A DNA stretch of 64,000 nt, taken from Pseudomonadota bacterium (GTDB lineage: Bacteria > Pseudomonadota > Gammaproteobacteria > Xanthomonadales > Rhodanobacteraceae). Position 1 is the stretch's first letter, and each line of letters begins with the position of its first letter. A program made the position numbers and the translations under genes. Location: NCBI GenBank assembly GCA_021827205.1, contig JAKAWV010000002.1:122027-186026 (forward strand), given 5' to 3'. The notes under the pieces were generated by a model, which worked only from the letters and a program-made list of their open reading frames with translations, was not told where the DNA came from and ran no database searches. This document shows positions 49,261 to 57,989 of the stretch, piece by piece.

Positions 49261-49450
49261 GCGCGCAAACGCAGTTCGCGCCTTTGCCGGCGCGTCATCC
49301 CCGCGCAGGCGGGGATCCAGTGGGGTGCGGCGCGCAAACGCAGTTCGCGCCTTTGCCGGCGCGCCATCCCGGCGCAGGCCGGGATCCAGTCGGGCTTGCG
49401 CTGCGTTGCGCTGGATCCCGGATCTGCGCTGCGCGCCGGCCGGGATGACG
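49261..49450. repeat. array of REP-like direct and inverted repeats between efp and mtaD
   Basis: Two 61-bp direct copies, 49261-49321 and 49330-49390, begin GCGCGCAAACGCAGTTCGCG and end GGGATCCAGT, differing at only a few bases in the hairpin module. A third, partial copy of the GTCATCCC...GGGATCCAG module follows in inverted orientation at about 49411-49450. Each module is itself a hairpin (CCCCGCGCAGGCGGGG in copy one). These are the common proteobacterial GTCATCCCCGC...GCGGGGATCCAG elements. No gene lies in this gap. Confidence 0.9.
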
Positions 49451-49473
49451 TCATTGACGGAGATGCCGTCATC

Positions 49474-50802
49474 ATGAACGGCGTAACCACACCCATCGAC
49501 TTGCTGCTCAGCGCGCGCTGGGTGGTACCGGTGGAGCCGCGCGGCGTGGTGCTTGAAGATCACGCCGTGGCCGTGCATCAGGGCGCGATCGTCGCGCTGT
49601 TGCCGCAGGCCGAGGCGCACGTGCGCTATCACGCGGCGCAGCACATCGCGCTGGACGAGCACGCGCTGCTGCCGGGGTTGGTCAACGCGCATACGCATAA
49701 CCCGATGACGCTGCTGCGTGGTCTCGCCGACGACCTGCCGTTGATGACCTGGCTGCGCGAGCACATCTGGCCGGTGGAGGCGCGCGTGCTGGGACCGGAG
49801 TTCGTGCGCGACGGCACCGAGCTGGCCATCGCCGAGATGCTGCGCGGCGGCACCACCTGCGCCAACGAAAACTACTTTTTCCCCGATGTGTCCGCGGCCA
49901 CCTATCGCGCGCACGGTTTCCGCGCCGTGGTCGGGCTGCCGATCATCGAGTTTCCCAGCGCATGGGCGCGCGATTCCGACGAGTATTTCGCGCGTGCCTG
50001 CGAGCTGGCCGATGCGCTGCGCGGTGACGCGCTGGTCACCGCCGCGTTCGCGCCGCACGCGCCCTACACGGTGGGCGACACCAGCTTCGCGCGCGTGCGC
50101 CTGCTGGCCGACCAGCTCGATCTGCCAGTGCATTTGCATCTGCACGAAACCGCGCAGGAAATCAGCGACTCGCTGCGCGAGCACGGCCAGCGCCCGCTGG
50201 CGCGCCTGCAGCGCATGGGATTGCTCAACGACCGCCTGATCGCGGTACACATGACGCAACTGACCGAGGCCGAGATCGCGCAATGCGCGCAGGCCGGCGT
50301 GTCGGTGGTGCATTGCCCCGAGTCCAACCTCAAGCTGGCCTCGGGTTTTTGTCCGGCCGAGACGCTGCGTCGCGGCGGCGTCAACCTTGCCCTCGGCACC
50401 GACGGCTGCGCCAGCAACAACGATCTGGACATGTTCGGCGAGATGCGCAGCGCGGCGCTGCTGGCCAAGGGCGTCAGCGGCGATGCCAGCGCCATGGACG
50501 CCGCCAGCACGCTGCACGCGGCCACCCTCGGCGGCGCGCGCGCGCTGGGGCTCGATGCGCGCATTGGCTCGATCGTGCCCGGCAAGCGCGCCGATCTGAT
50601 CGCCGTGCGCATGGACGCGCTGGAAACGCAGCCGCTGTATCACATCGTCTCGCAACTGGTGTACGCCACGCCGCGCAGTCAAGTGAGCGATGCGTGGATC
50701 GACGGCCGTGCGCTGCTGCGCGACGGCGCGTTGACCACGCTCGAACGCGATGTCCTGCTGCGGCGCGCGCGCCACTGGCGCCAGCGCATCGCCACCATCT
50801 GA
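49474..50802 (+). CDS. mtaD: amidohydrolase, MtaD-like adenosine-derivative deaminase
   Basis: 442 residues, TRZ/ATZ family. Metal ligands are in NAHTHNPMTLLRG (H73, H75), HLHLHETAQE and the Asp of LGTDGCASNNDLDMF; HCPESNLKLASG is conserved. This is the pattern of 5'-methylthioadenosine/S-adenosylhomocysteine deaminases. It starts a unit with ubiG and two more genes, and the link to an SAM-dependent methylase fits recycling of SAH, though this is inference. Confidence 0.88.
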   Translation: MNGVTTPIDLLLSARWVVPVEPRGVVLEDHAVAVHQGAIVALLPQAEAHVRYHAAQHIALDEHALLPGLVNAHTHNPMTLLRGLADDLPLMTWLREHIWPVEARVLGPEFVRDGTELAIAEMLRGGTTCANENYFFPDVSAATYRAHGFRAVVGLPIIEFPSAWARDSDEYFARACELADALRGDALVTAAFAPHAPYTVGDTSFARVRLLADQLDLPVHLHLHETAQEISDSLREHGQRPLARLQRMGLLNDRLIAVHMTQLTEAEIAQCAQAGVSVVHCPESNLKLASGFCPAETLRRGGVNLALGTDGCASNNDLDMFGEMRSAALLAKGVSGDASAMDAASTLHAATLGGARALGLDARIGSIVPGKRADLIAVRMDALETQPLYHIVSQLVYATPRSQVSDAWIDGRALLRDGALTTLERDVLLRRARHWRQRIATI

Positions 50803-50821
50803 ACCCGACCCAGGCCGTACC

Positions 50822-51532
50822 ATGAGCACACCCGCCGCCAACACCGATCCCGCCGAGCTGGCCAAGTTCGGCAGCCACGCCGCGCGCTGGTGGGACGCCA
50901 GCGGCGAGGCGCGGCCGCTGCACGATCTGAACCCGGTGCGCGCCGCATGGATCGCCGCGCGCATGTCGTTGCAGGGCGCACGCATCGCCGATGTTGGTTG
51001 CGGTGGCGGCTTGTTGTCCGAGGCGCTGGTCGCACGCGGCGCGCAGGTCACCGGCATCGACCTCAGCAGCGAGCTGATCGAGGTCGCCAGGCTGCACCTG
51101 TACGAATCGAATCTGAGCGTCGATTACCGCGTCAGCAGCGCCGAGGATCTGGCGCGCGGCGAGCCGGCGAGCCGCGACGGCGCGTGCTGCCTCGAACTGC
51201 TCGAACACGTGCCCGATCCTGCCGCGCTGGTGCAGGCGCTGGCCGACCTGCTCAAGCCCGGCGGCAAGCTGGTGCTGTCCACGCTCAATCGCAGCCCGCA
51301 GGCGTTTGTCGGTGCGATCGTCGGTGCCGAATATCTGCTGCGTCTGCTGCCGCGCGGCACGCATCACTACGCGCGCTTCATCCGCCCCAGCGAACTCGCC
51401 GGCATGTTGCGCGCGGCCGGACTGGAGCTGGTCGAACTGGCCGGGCTGGGCTACGAGCCGTTCACGCGCCGCGCCTGGGTGAGCGCGCGCGTGGACGTGA
51501 ATTACATCGCGCTGGCGCGCAAGCCGGAATGA
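50822..51532 (+). CDS. ubiG: ubiquinone biosynthesis O-methyltransferase
   Basis: 236 residues. SAM site IADVGCGGGLLSEALVARGAQVTGID, N-terminal ELAKFGSHAARWWDASGEARPLHDLNPVRAAWI and LELLEHVPDPAALV. UbiG does both O-methylations of the quinone ring. 19 bp after mtaD, and overlapping the phosphatase gene by ATGA. Confidence 0.96.
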   Translation: MSTPAANTDPAELAKFGSHAARWWDASGEARPLHDLNPVRAAWIAARMSLQGARIADVGCGGGLLSEALVARGAQVTGIDLSSELIEVARLHLYESNLSVDYRVSSAEDLARGEPASRDGACCLELLEHVPDPAALVQALADLLKPGGKLVLSTLNRSPQAFVGAIVGAEYLLRLLPRGTHHYARFIRPSELAGMLRAAGLELVELAGLGYEPFTRRAWVSARVDVNYIALARKPE

Positions 51533-52200
51533 GCGCGGCCTCCCCGCGTTGCGCCGGTGTGCTGTTCGATCTCGACGGCACCCTGCTCGACAGCGCGCCC
51601 GATCTGGCCGCCGCGCTGGCGGTCATCACCCGGGAGCAAGGCGTCGCCATGCCCGATTACGCGCGCGTGCGTGCCGTGGTTTCCGCCGGTGGCAGCGCGG
51701 TCTTGCGCACGGCATGGCCGCAAGCTGCGCCTGGGCAAGTCGCCGCGCTGCTGCCGCGCTATCTGGATATTTACGCCGGCATGCTGGCCGAGCACACGCG
51801 GATGTTTCCCGGCATCGATGCGTTGCTGGCGCGCATCGAACGGGCCGGGTTGCCTTGGGGCATCGTCACCAACAAGATCGAGGCGTTGACGCTGCCGCTG
51901 CTGCAGCGTATGGGTTTGGCCGCGCGCGCCGGCGTGGTGGTGTGCGGCGACACGTTGGCGCAGAAAAAACCTGACCCGGCGCCGGTGCTGCACGCTTGCG
52001 CGGCGCTGGGTATTGCGCCCGACGCGACGCTGTTCGTCGGCGACGATCGTCGCGACGTCGAAGCCGGTCGCGCCGCTGGCGTGAGCACCATCGCCGTGGG
52101 TTGGGGCTACAGCAGCGGCGAGAATCCCGCCGATTGGCAGCCCGATGTGCTGGTGCAAACGCCCGCGCAACTCGCGCAGGCACTGGGTTTCTCGGCATGA
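51529..52200 (+). CDS. HAD phosphatase, Gph/MupP-like
   Basis: 223 residues. HAD motifs: DLDGTLLDSAPDLA, VTNK, KKPDP and FVGDDRRDVEAGRAAG. The sequence suits phosphoglycolate phosphatase and the related N-acetylmuramic acid 6-phosphate phosphatase MupP; position directly after ubiG is where MupP lies in Pseudomonas relatives, so MupP is possible. ATGA overlaps on both sides. Confidence 0.9.
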   Translation: MSAASPRCAGVLFDLDGTLLDSAPDLAAALAVITREQGVAMPDYARVRAVVSAGGSAVLRTAWPQAAPGQVAALLPRYLDIYAGMLAEHTRMFPGIDALLARIERAGLPWGIVTNKIEALTLPLLQRMGLAARAGVVVCGDTLAQKKPDPAPVLHACAALGIAPDATLFVGDDRRDVEAGRAAGVSTIAVGWGYSSGENPADWQPDVLVQTPAQLAQALGFSA

Positions 52201-53051
52201 GCGCCGAGGCCGCAGCCAGCTTCGTGCAGCAATGGCGCGCGGCGCGTCCACTGCGCGATCTGGCGCTGCGTTTTCTGCCCGCCGATGAAACCGGCGTGCC
52301 GCTGCTGCTGGCGCTGGAGTTCGAGCTGTTCGGCATCCTGCACCTGAGTGCCGCGCCGCAGGTGGCCGGCGCCAAGTTGGCGTGGTGGGCCGAGGAACTG
52401 GCCGGCTTCGGCACGCCCGCGGCGCGCCATCCGCTGAGCCTTGCGCTGGCTGCCGATGCACGTGCCGCGCGCGTACCCGTGGCGCTGTGGCCGCAGGCTG
52501 CCGTGTCGTTGCTGCGCGCGCTCGAAGCCCCCGCCAGCGCCGATTTCGCCGCGCAATTGCAGGCCGCGGAGGTCATGGCTGAGCCGTTCGCACGCATCGA
52601 GTGCGCGTTCGTGTTCGGGGCGCAGGCCGACTGCGCGCGCACGCGCCGCGTGCTGGCCGTGCAGCATCTGGGCAGCGAACTGCTGCAAGCGCCGCAGCGC
52701 ACGGCGCAGGGACGCATGCCGCTGTCCATGCAAAGCCTGGCGCGGCATGCGCTGGCGCGCGCCCAGCTCGATCAACCCGGCGCCGCGCGCGCGGCGGCGC
52801 TGGCCGAGCAGTGCGCGGCGCTGGCCGCAGCGCTGCACGGCGCGGATGATTTGCCAGGCCCGGTCAATGGCCCGCGCGCCGCCGAGGCTGCGCACGACCG
52901 CCGCGCCCTGTCGCGCGCTGCGCGCGCCGCCGAACCGCTGCAAACCCTGCTGGCCCAGCGCCAGGGCCTGACGCTGACGGCGGCCTTCGCCAGTTGGCGT
53001 GCCGCGCGCAGCGCGGCGCGCACGCAGCGCCGCATGCGCGGCGAGCCTTGA
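52197..53051 (+). CDS. degenerate squalene/phytoene-synthase-like protein
   Basis: 284 residues. The segment AGAKLAWWAEELAGFGTPAARHPLS matches the KLxWWRxEL...HPL block of trans-isoprenyl synthases, and LAVQHLGSELLQAPQRTAQGRMPLS matches the second block, in which active enzymes have QLTNILRDxxED. Here the aspartates are absent, so it is probably not an active synthase. Similar divergent proteins (NDUFAF6-like) assist respiratory complex assembly in mitochondria. It is translationally coupled to the HAD gene. Function unknown. Confidence 0.72.
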   Translation: MSAEAAASFVQQWRAARPLRDLALRFLPADETGVPLLLALEFELFGILHLSAAPQVAGAKLAWWAEELAGFGTPAARHPLSLALAADARAARVPVALWPQAAVSLLRALEAPASADFAAQLQAAEVMAEPFARIECAFVFGAQADCARTRRVLAVQHLGSELLQAPQRTAQGRMPLSMQSLARHALARAQLDQPGAARAAALAEQCAALAAALHGADDLPGPVNGPRAAEAAHDRRALSRAARAAEPLQTLLAQRQGLTLTAAFASWRAARSAARTQRRMRGEP

Positions 53052-53085
53052 CGCGACGGCCACGCCGCCCCACATAGCCTGCTTC

Positions 53086-54084
53086 ATGTCCAAGATACCC
53101 GCTCCCGAGGATTTTCCCATGGCTTTCGATGTTCCGGCGCCGCGCGCCATGCCCGATGTCGCCTGCGAGCGCGACCCCGAGGTTTCCGGCCGCCTCGAGC
53201 GCGTCGGCATGCAGCGCATCGAGGCGCTGCTGCGCCTGCCGCTGGCCGACGGCAGCCTGCGCGAGTTGCCTGCGCGCATCGATGCCTGCGTCGATCTGCG
53301 GGCCAGCGCCGCGCGCGGCATCCACATGTCGCGCCTGTACCGCCAGATCGACGCCGCATTGGCCGCGCAGGCGTTCACCCCGGCCTTGCTGCACGAACTG
53401 CTGCAAGGCTTTCTGCGCTCGCACGAGGGATTGTCCGCGCGCGCCATGCTGCGGGTGAATCTGGATCTGCCGCTGCGCCGCGCCGCGCTGGTCAGCAACC
53501 ACAGCGGCCTGCGCCATTATCCATTGGCGCTGGCCGGCAGCCTCGAGCGCGGCGGCGCGTTACGGCTGGAGCTGGGCGTGGCGATCACCTACGCCTCGAC
53601 GTGTCCGTGCTCGGCGGCGCTGGCGCGGCAACTCATCCAGGAGCGTTTCGCGCAGGATTTCTCCGCGCATGCGCCGCTCGACCACGCCGCGATTCGCGCC
53701 TGGCTGGGCAGCGAGCAAGGCATCATGGCCACACCGCACAGCCAGCGCAGCCGCGCCGATCTGCGCCTGCACCTGGCCACCACGGCCACGCACTGGCCGA
53801 TCGAAAGCTTGATCGATCGCGCTGAAGTCGCGCTCGGCACGCCGGTGCAAACCGCGGTCCGGCGCGAGGACGAGCAGGCTTTCGCGCGCCTCAACGCCGC
53901 CAATCTGATGTTTTGCGAGGACGCCGCGCGGCGCCTGCAGCACGCGCTGGACGCCACCCCCGACATCGCGGATTTCTGGCTGCGCGTCGCGCATTTCGAA
54001 AGCCTGCATTCGCACGACGCGGTCGCCGTGGCTTGCAAGCGCGTGCCCGGCGGCTATGACGCCGATGATCAGGCATTGACCTGA
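53086..54084 (+). CDS. folE2: GTP cyclohydrolase FolE2 (type IB)
   Basis: 332 residues from this ATG; an ATG at 53119 has a better ribosome-binding site (GAGGA) and would give 321. Makes dihydroneopterin triphosphate for folate synthesis without depending strictly on zinc. Family motifs: MPDVACERDPEVSGRLERVGMQ, VSNHSGLRHYPLALAG, and the active Cys in TYASTCPCSAAL; HSQRS and FCEDAARRL follow. Such genes often respond to Zur. Its last 97 bp are found again, diverged, at about 55098-55201. Confidence 0.93.
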   Translation: MSKIPAPEDFPMAFDVPAPRAMPDVACERDPEVSGRLERVGMQRIEALLRLPLADGSLRELPARIDACVDLRASAARGIHMSRLYRQIDAALAAQAFTPALLHELLQGFLRSHEGLSARAMLRVNLDLPLRRAALVSNHSGLRHYPLALAGSLERGGALRLELGVAITYASTCPCSAALARQLIQERFAQDFSAHAPLDHAAIRAWLGSEQGIMATPHSQRSRADLRLHLATTATHWPIESLIDRAEVALGTPVQTAVRREDEQAFARLNAANLMFCEDAARRLQHALDATPDIADFWLRVAHFESLHSHDAVAVACKRVPGGYDADDQALT

Positions 54085-54210
54085 GACGCGCGCTGCTGGT
54101 CTCGATCGCGACACTCAAGAGCGCACCAGCGTGTCGTGCGCCGAGCCTCACCCGAGTGCAGCAGAAACGGCGGTCATCGATGCGATGTCGGAACACCGGA
54201 CAAGCCCCTG
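53986..54210. repeat. left copy of the folE2 / hydrolase junction repeat
   Basis: Covers the last about 99 bp of folE2 (GCGCATTTCGAAAGCCTGCA onward) and about 125 bp beyond its stop. The beyond-stop part contains a decayed match (CAGCAGAAACGGCG, then GGAACACCGG, 54162-54201) to the 3' end of the alpha/beta hydrolase gene at 55280-55320. Together with the right copy it flanks a methyltransferase gene. Confidence 0.85.
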
Positions 54211-54298
54211 ATTGCCTTTGCGCCAGCGCCAAGCAGCGATAGATAAGCGATGTGCCCGAAGCTCGGAGTTTGTTTCGCTCGATGAGAACTATCCACTC

Positions 54299-55027
54299 AT
54301 GCTTCAACGCTTTCTCAAGGCGGTCCGATTGCTTCAACCGAGTGCCCTTCGTTTTGGGTGGTGGGCATGTCCAATCTGCGGCTCCGCCCTTCAGGTACGC
54401 CTCAACACCGATGAAATGGGCGTGCGCTGCGTGCGTTGTGGCGCGTCGCCGGTCACGCAGTCCATCGTGGACGTGATTCGCGGCAAGTGTTTAGATTTGT
54501 CTTCCCTGTCCGTCTACGAACTGTCATCTCGTGGAGCGCTTGTCGATTGGCTCACACCACGTGCTGGATCGTTGACGACCAGCGAGTACATCCCGGAGGT
54601 GGCGCTGGGGAGTATCCGCCAAGGCGTACGCTGCGAGGATGTGCGGCGACTGACATTTGCGGATGGCGCGTTCGACTTGTGCACGTCCACCGAAGTGTTC
54701 GAGCATGTCGATGACGATCACGCTGGCTTCGTGCAAGTGCGGCGCGTGTTGCGTCCCGGTGGCATGTTCATCTTCACCGTACCGCTGAGCGGAGCCACGC
54801 ACACCATCGAGCGTGCTCGCGTGCTCGATGGCCAATTGACGCACTTGCTTGAACCTGAATACCACGACGACCCGTTTTCCCGCAGCAAGCAGATTCTGTG
54901 CATGCGCAACTACGGAACCGATATCGTGGAACGGTTGCGCAATGCGGGATTTTCCCATGCTGAATTGACGCGTCCAGCGTTTGACATGATGCATTACGCC
55001 CGTACGGTGATTGTTGCCGAACGTTGA
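54299..55027 (+). CDS. SAM-dependent methyltransferase with zinc ribbon, inserted cargo gene
   Basis: 242 residues from this ATG (an ATG at 54212 is in frame but lies in repeat-derived sequence). An N-terminal zinc ribbon has CPIC (C24, C27) and CVRC (C44, C47). The methyltransferase core follows with VYELSSRG, LTFADGAFDLCTSTEVFEHVDDD and LRPGGMFIFTVPLSG. The motif I glycine loop is weak (YELSSRGALVDWL). Base composition is visibly lower in GC than its neighbours. It sits between two copies of the folE2 3' junction, so it was inserted. Possibly acts on surface sugars or lipids; target unknown. Confidence 0.8.
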   Translation: MLQRFLKAVRLLQPSALRFGWWACPICGSALQVRLNTDEMGVRCVRCGASPVTQSIVDVIRGKCLDLSSLSVYELSSRGALVDWLTPRAGSLTTSEYIPEVALGSIRQGVRCEDVRRLTFADGAFDLCTSTEVFEHVDDDHAGFVQVRRVLRPGGMFIFTVPLSGATHTIERARVLDGQLTHLLEPEYHDDPFSRSKQILCMRNYGTDIVERLRNAGFSHAELTRPAFDMMHYARTVIVAER

Positions 55028-55097
55028 TGGAGCTGGCCCCGGTTGTCGGTTAATTCCCTCTGAAAACTCATGTTGTCGCCTTATCGTCGGCTGCTCG

Positions 55098-55330
55098 TGG
55101 CGCACTTCGAAAGCCTGCATTCGCACGACGCCGTGGCGGTGGCTTGCAAGCGCGTGTCCGGCGGCTACGGCGCCGATGATCAGCCCTTGGCCTTGACCTG
55201 AGTCACCGCCAAGGCGCCGCTGAATTGCCAGTCGAAGTAGCGCGTCAGCCAGGTCGTGCGCGTGGTGGTATTCGCGCGCAGCAGAAACGGCGCGTAGTCG
55301 CGGTGGTGCCGGAACACCGGGCAACGTCGC
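55098..55330. repeat. right copy of the folE2 / hydrolase junction repeat
   Basis: Begins GGCGCACTTCGAAAGCCTGC. Translates to the last 33 residues of FolE2 with changes (V-to-V, P-to-S, Y-D to Y-G, and an extra PLAL region), ends in an equivalent TGA at 55199-55201, and continues into the intact 3' end of the alpha/beta hydrolase gene. It has no start, so it is a non-coding folE2 remnant. Confidence 0.88.
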
Positions 55331-56370
55331 GCCGGCTGCTGGGCCACGGAACCCACCCAGTGCACAAACTCGGCGCCGAAACCCTGCACGGCGAATGGCA
55401 GTGAGAGATGGTTATACGTGCGTGCCGTGACCAGTTGCACGCGCGGCAAGCCCTGCGCCATGCGCGCCAACCTGTGGCTGCTGATCAGTCGGTCGCGGCT
55501 GCCACGCACGATCAGGACGCACGCGCTCGCGTGAGTCATCGCGGGCCGTGGCGACAGCGTGTACAGGTCGAGACCGAGCGCGCGGTCGACGCGATCGACG
55601 GCGGCGTCCATCTCGTCGCGCGTCACCAACAGATGCGCCAGCCACAGCGGGATGAACAAACCCGAGTCGGGTGTGCGGCGGATCGCCGACGCCGCATTGG
55701 CGAAAGGCTCCAGCGCGATGACGCCGCTTGGCGGTTGCGCCAGCCGAGCGGCCGTGAACAGCGCCACGTCGGCGCCGTAGGACACGCCGAACAGGTACAG
55801 CGGGTAATGGATCGCGCCAGCCAGTTCGAGCTGCGGAACCAGCTCGCTCAAGTCCATGGCCTCGGCTGGGCCGAACCCGGGCGGCGCCTGCGACGAGCCG
55901 CCCTGGTCGGGCAGGTCCACCATCACCACGCGATAGCCGGATTGCGCGAAGGTGATGGCCCACGACGACATCAGCAGCGCATTCATGCTCCAGCCCGGCA
56001 GCAGCAGGACGGTGCCCTTGCCCGGCAAGCGCGCGGGCAGCAGATAAGGTGCCAGCGGCATTCCTGGCGCCTTGAACGACCAACCGCGGCTGTGCAGGCC
56101 GTGCTGGTCGTGCTGATGGATGTCGAAGGCGCGCGGTGCGCTGTACCAGTAGACCAGGGTCAGGCCATTGGCCAGATGCACCTGCGCGCGCCGGAATCCG
56201 ATGGCATGCCGCGCCATTTCGTGCTCGAAGTGCACGACCGTGTGTCCGGGTCGCGCCGGATGCTCGATCTGCTGTGCCACGTAGCGTGGCACGATCTCGG
56301 CGCAGCCCGCCAGCAGCAGCAAAGCGACCAGCAACACGCTCGTGCGCAGGATGAATCGCAGCGGATGCAT
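55180..56370 (-). CDS. alpha/beta-hydrolase lipoprotein
   Basis: 396 residues. Lipobox LAGC (C23), so membrane-anchored in the envelope. Hydrolase landmarks are [18 protein letters not shown], the nucleophile elbow GVSYGAD, a late Asp (SRDRLI) and the His of [11 protein letters not shown]. Fits a serine esterase/lipase-like fold; substrate unknown. Its 3' end is duplicated in decayed form at about 54155-54205. Confidence 0.85.
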   Translation of the reverse strand: MHPLRFILRTSVLLVALLLLAGCAEIVPRYVAQQIEHPARPGHTVVHFEHEMARHAIGFRRAQVHLANGLTLVYWYSAPRAFDIHQHDQHGLHSRGWSFKAPGMPLAPYLLPARLPGKGTVLLLPGWSMNALLMSSWAITFAQSGYRVVMVDLPDQGGSSQAPPGFGPAEAMDLSELVPQLELAGAIHYPLYLFGVSYGADVALFTAARLAQPPSGVIALEPFANAASAIRRTPDSGLFIPLWLAHLLVTRDEMDAAVDRVDRALGLDLYTLSPRPAMTHASACVLIVRGSRDRLISSHRLARMAQGLPRVQLVTARTYNHLSLPFAVQGFGAEFVHWVGSVAQQPARRCPVFRHHRDYAPFLLRANTTTRTTWLTRYFDWQFSGALAVTQVKAKG

Positions 56371-56436
56371 GCTGAAAGTGTAGCCATTGCAGGCAATGTC
56401 GTGCCCGGTAGCGCGTCGTGGCCCGCCGCGCGTGCA

Positions 56437-57060
56437 TCACAGCGGAATGTGCACCCGCACCACGCCGGGATCGCCGGGCACGCGCGCCAGCTCGCCACCG
56501 TGCGCACGCGCCAGATGCAGCATGGCAGCATTGTCGTGGGCGACGTAGCTCCACAGCTCGCGCATGTCGGCGTGTCGCGCCGCGTGCATCAGGGTTTGCA
56601 GCAGCAGTCGGCCATAGCCTTGACCGGCTTCGGCACGCTCCACCAGCAGCGCGAACTCGGCGCAGGCGCTGGCCGTATCGAGAAACATGCGCCCCACGCC
56701 GTGCAATTCGCCGTGGCCGGGCTGCGCCGCGCTGGCAATGACCCATGCCTGCTCGATTTCGCCATCGGGTGCGCACAGACGCTGCGGCACGCCGGGCGGC
56801 AGTTCGCGCAGGCTGTGCAGAAAGCGGCGGCGGATTTCCGTGGGTGTCAGTCGCGCGAACAAACGCTCCAGCGCCGGCTGGTCGGGCGCATGGATGCTGC
56901 GCAACCACAGCGCATGCTGGCCGGCGCGTGTCAGCGCCGGTACGGCATCGCCGCTGGGCGCGAGCTCAGGCGCGGCATAGCGCTGCGCGGCGGGCGCAGG
57001 CGGGCGACCGTGGCGCAGCGCATCGAGGGGGCTGCTGGCGTTGCTGTCAAGGATCGGCAT
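56437..57060 (-). CDS. GNAT-family N-acetyltransferase
   Basis: 207 residues. GNAT core at residues 75-200: LFARLTPTEIRRRFLHSL, then EFALLVERAEAGQGYGRLLLQTLMHAARHADMRELWSYVAHDNAAMLHLARAHGG. The first 45 residues are Pro/Ala-rich and poorly conserved. This type resembles the acetyltransferase part of the acetyl-CoA synthetase-acetyltransferase (Pat) family, standing alone. Target unknown. Confidence 0.85.
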   Translation of the reverse strand: MPILDSNASSPLDALRHGRPPAPAAQRYAAPELAPSGDAVPALTRAGQHALWLRSIHAPDQPALERLFARLTPTEIRRRFLHSLRELPPGVPQRLCAPDGEIEQAWVIASAAQPGHGELHGVGRMFLDTASACAEFALLVERAEAGQGYGRLLLQTLMHAARHADMRELWSYVAHDNAAMLHLARAHGGELARVPGDPGVVRVHIPL

Positions 57061-57257
57061 GGCGCTATTGTGCGCCGCAACATGAGTTGTTGTATACGCC
57101 TGCGTACGGGCCGTTCAAGCGTGCATTCATGGTGGGCCCATGTCGCGGGCACGACAGCGTTCAGCACCTTTGAAATGGCGCGCGGTATCGGCGGACAGCC
57201 ATCGCGCAATAACCGCGTTGCTTCCGCTGTGCCGCGCGCTGCTGCGATCATCCGCGC

Positions 57258-57869
57258 ATGAATCCCGCGCCGCGCCTGCTGCTTGCCTCCCGATCGCCAC
57301 GCCGCCGCGAATTGCTGGCGCGTCTGGGCTGTGCCTTCGAGGTGATCGATGTGGAGGTGCCAGAGCAGCGCCACGCCGGGGAAACGCCGGCCGAGTACGT
57401 GCAGCGCGTGGCGCACGACAAGGCCGCGGCGGGCTGGGGGCGGGTGCGTGGGCCGCAACCGGCACTGGTGCTGGGCGCCGACACCGAGGTGGTGTTGGAC
57501 GACACGGTGTTTGGCAAACCCGCGCACGCGGCGGCGGCGCTGGACATGCTGCAGCGGCTGAGCGGACACGAGCACGAGGTGCTTTCGGCGTTGTGCCTGC
57601 TGGGTGCCGGCGGCGCGCGCACCGCGCTGGTGCGCAGCACGGTGCGTTTTGCGCCACTCGATGCGGAAACCTTGCACGCTTACGTCGCCAGCGGCGAGCC
57701 GTTCGGCAAGGCCGGGGCTTATGCGATTCAGGGCTATGCCGAGAGCTTCGTGGCACGCCTTGCCGGCAGCTATTCGGGGGTGATGGGTTTGCCGCTGCAC
57801 GCCACCGCCAGTCTGCTGCGTGCCGCCGGTGTGGCCTTGGGGCCACCGTCCACCACGCCGCGAGAATGA
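57258..57869 (+). CDS. maf: Maf-family nucleotide pyrophosphatase
   Basis: 203 residues. Hydrolyses non-canonical or excess nucleoside triphosphates (dTTP/UTP type by sequence) to monophosphates. Signature LLLASRSPRRRELLARLG, then VLGADTEVVLDD, GKP and GYAESFVARLAGSYSGVMGLPL. It lies before rng, the common Maf-RNase G order. Confidence 0.94.
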   Translation: MNPAPRLLLASRSPRRRELLARLGCAFEVIDVEVPEQRHAGETPAEYVQRVAHDKAAAGWGRVRGPQPALVLGADTEVVLDDTVFGKPAHAAAALDMLQRLSGHEHEVLSALCLLGAGGARTALVRSTVRFAPLDAETLHAYVASGEPFGKAGAYAIQGYAESFVARLAGSYSGVMGLPLHATASLLRAAGVALGPPSTTPRE

Positions 57870-57989
57870 GCCGCCGCGCGCGTTTCGCGCGGCCCTGCTG
57901 CATTGTGCATGACAGGCGCGCTGGCAGAAGGCTATAAAGCAGGCAGGACAATCGGCCGGCGTGAAGAACACGGGCACAATGAGGTTGCA

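Noticed and set aside
49207-51057. Long minus-strand open frame opposite mtaD and the repeat array
   Set aside because: Antisense to a clear amidohydrolase; composition is typical of a shadow frame (Arg, His, Gln, Ala rich), and part is repeat-derived.
54524-55324. Minus-strand frame across the methyltransferase gene and the right junction repeat
   Set aside because: No domain recognised; it is opposite a gene with intact methyltransferase landmarks, and includes antisense folE2 sequence.
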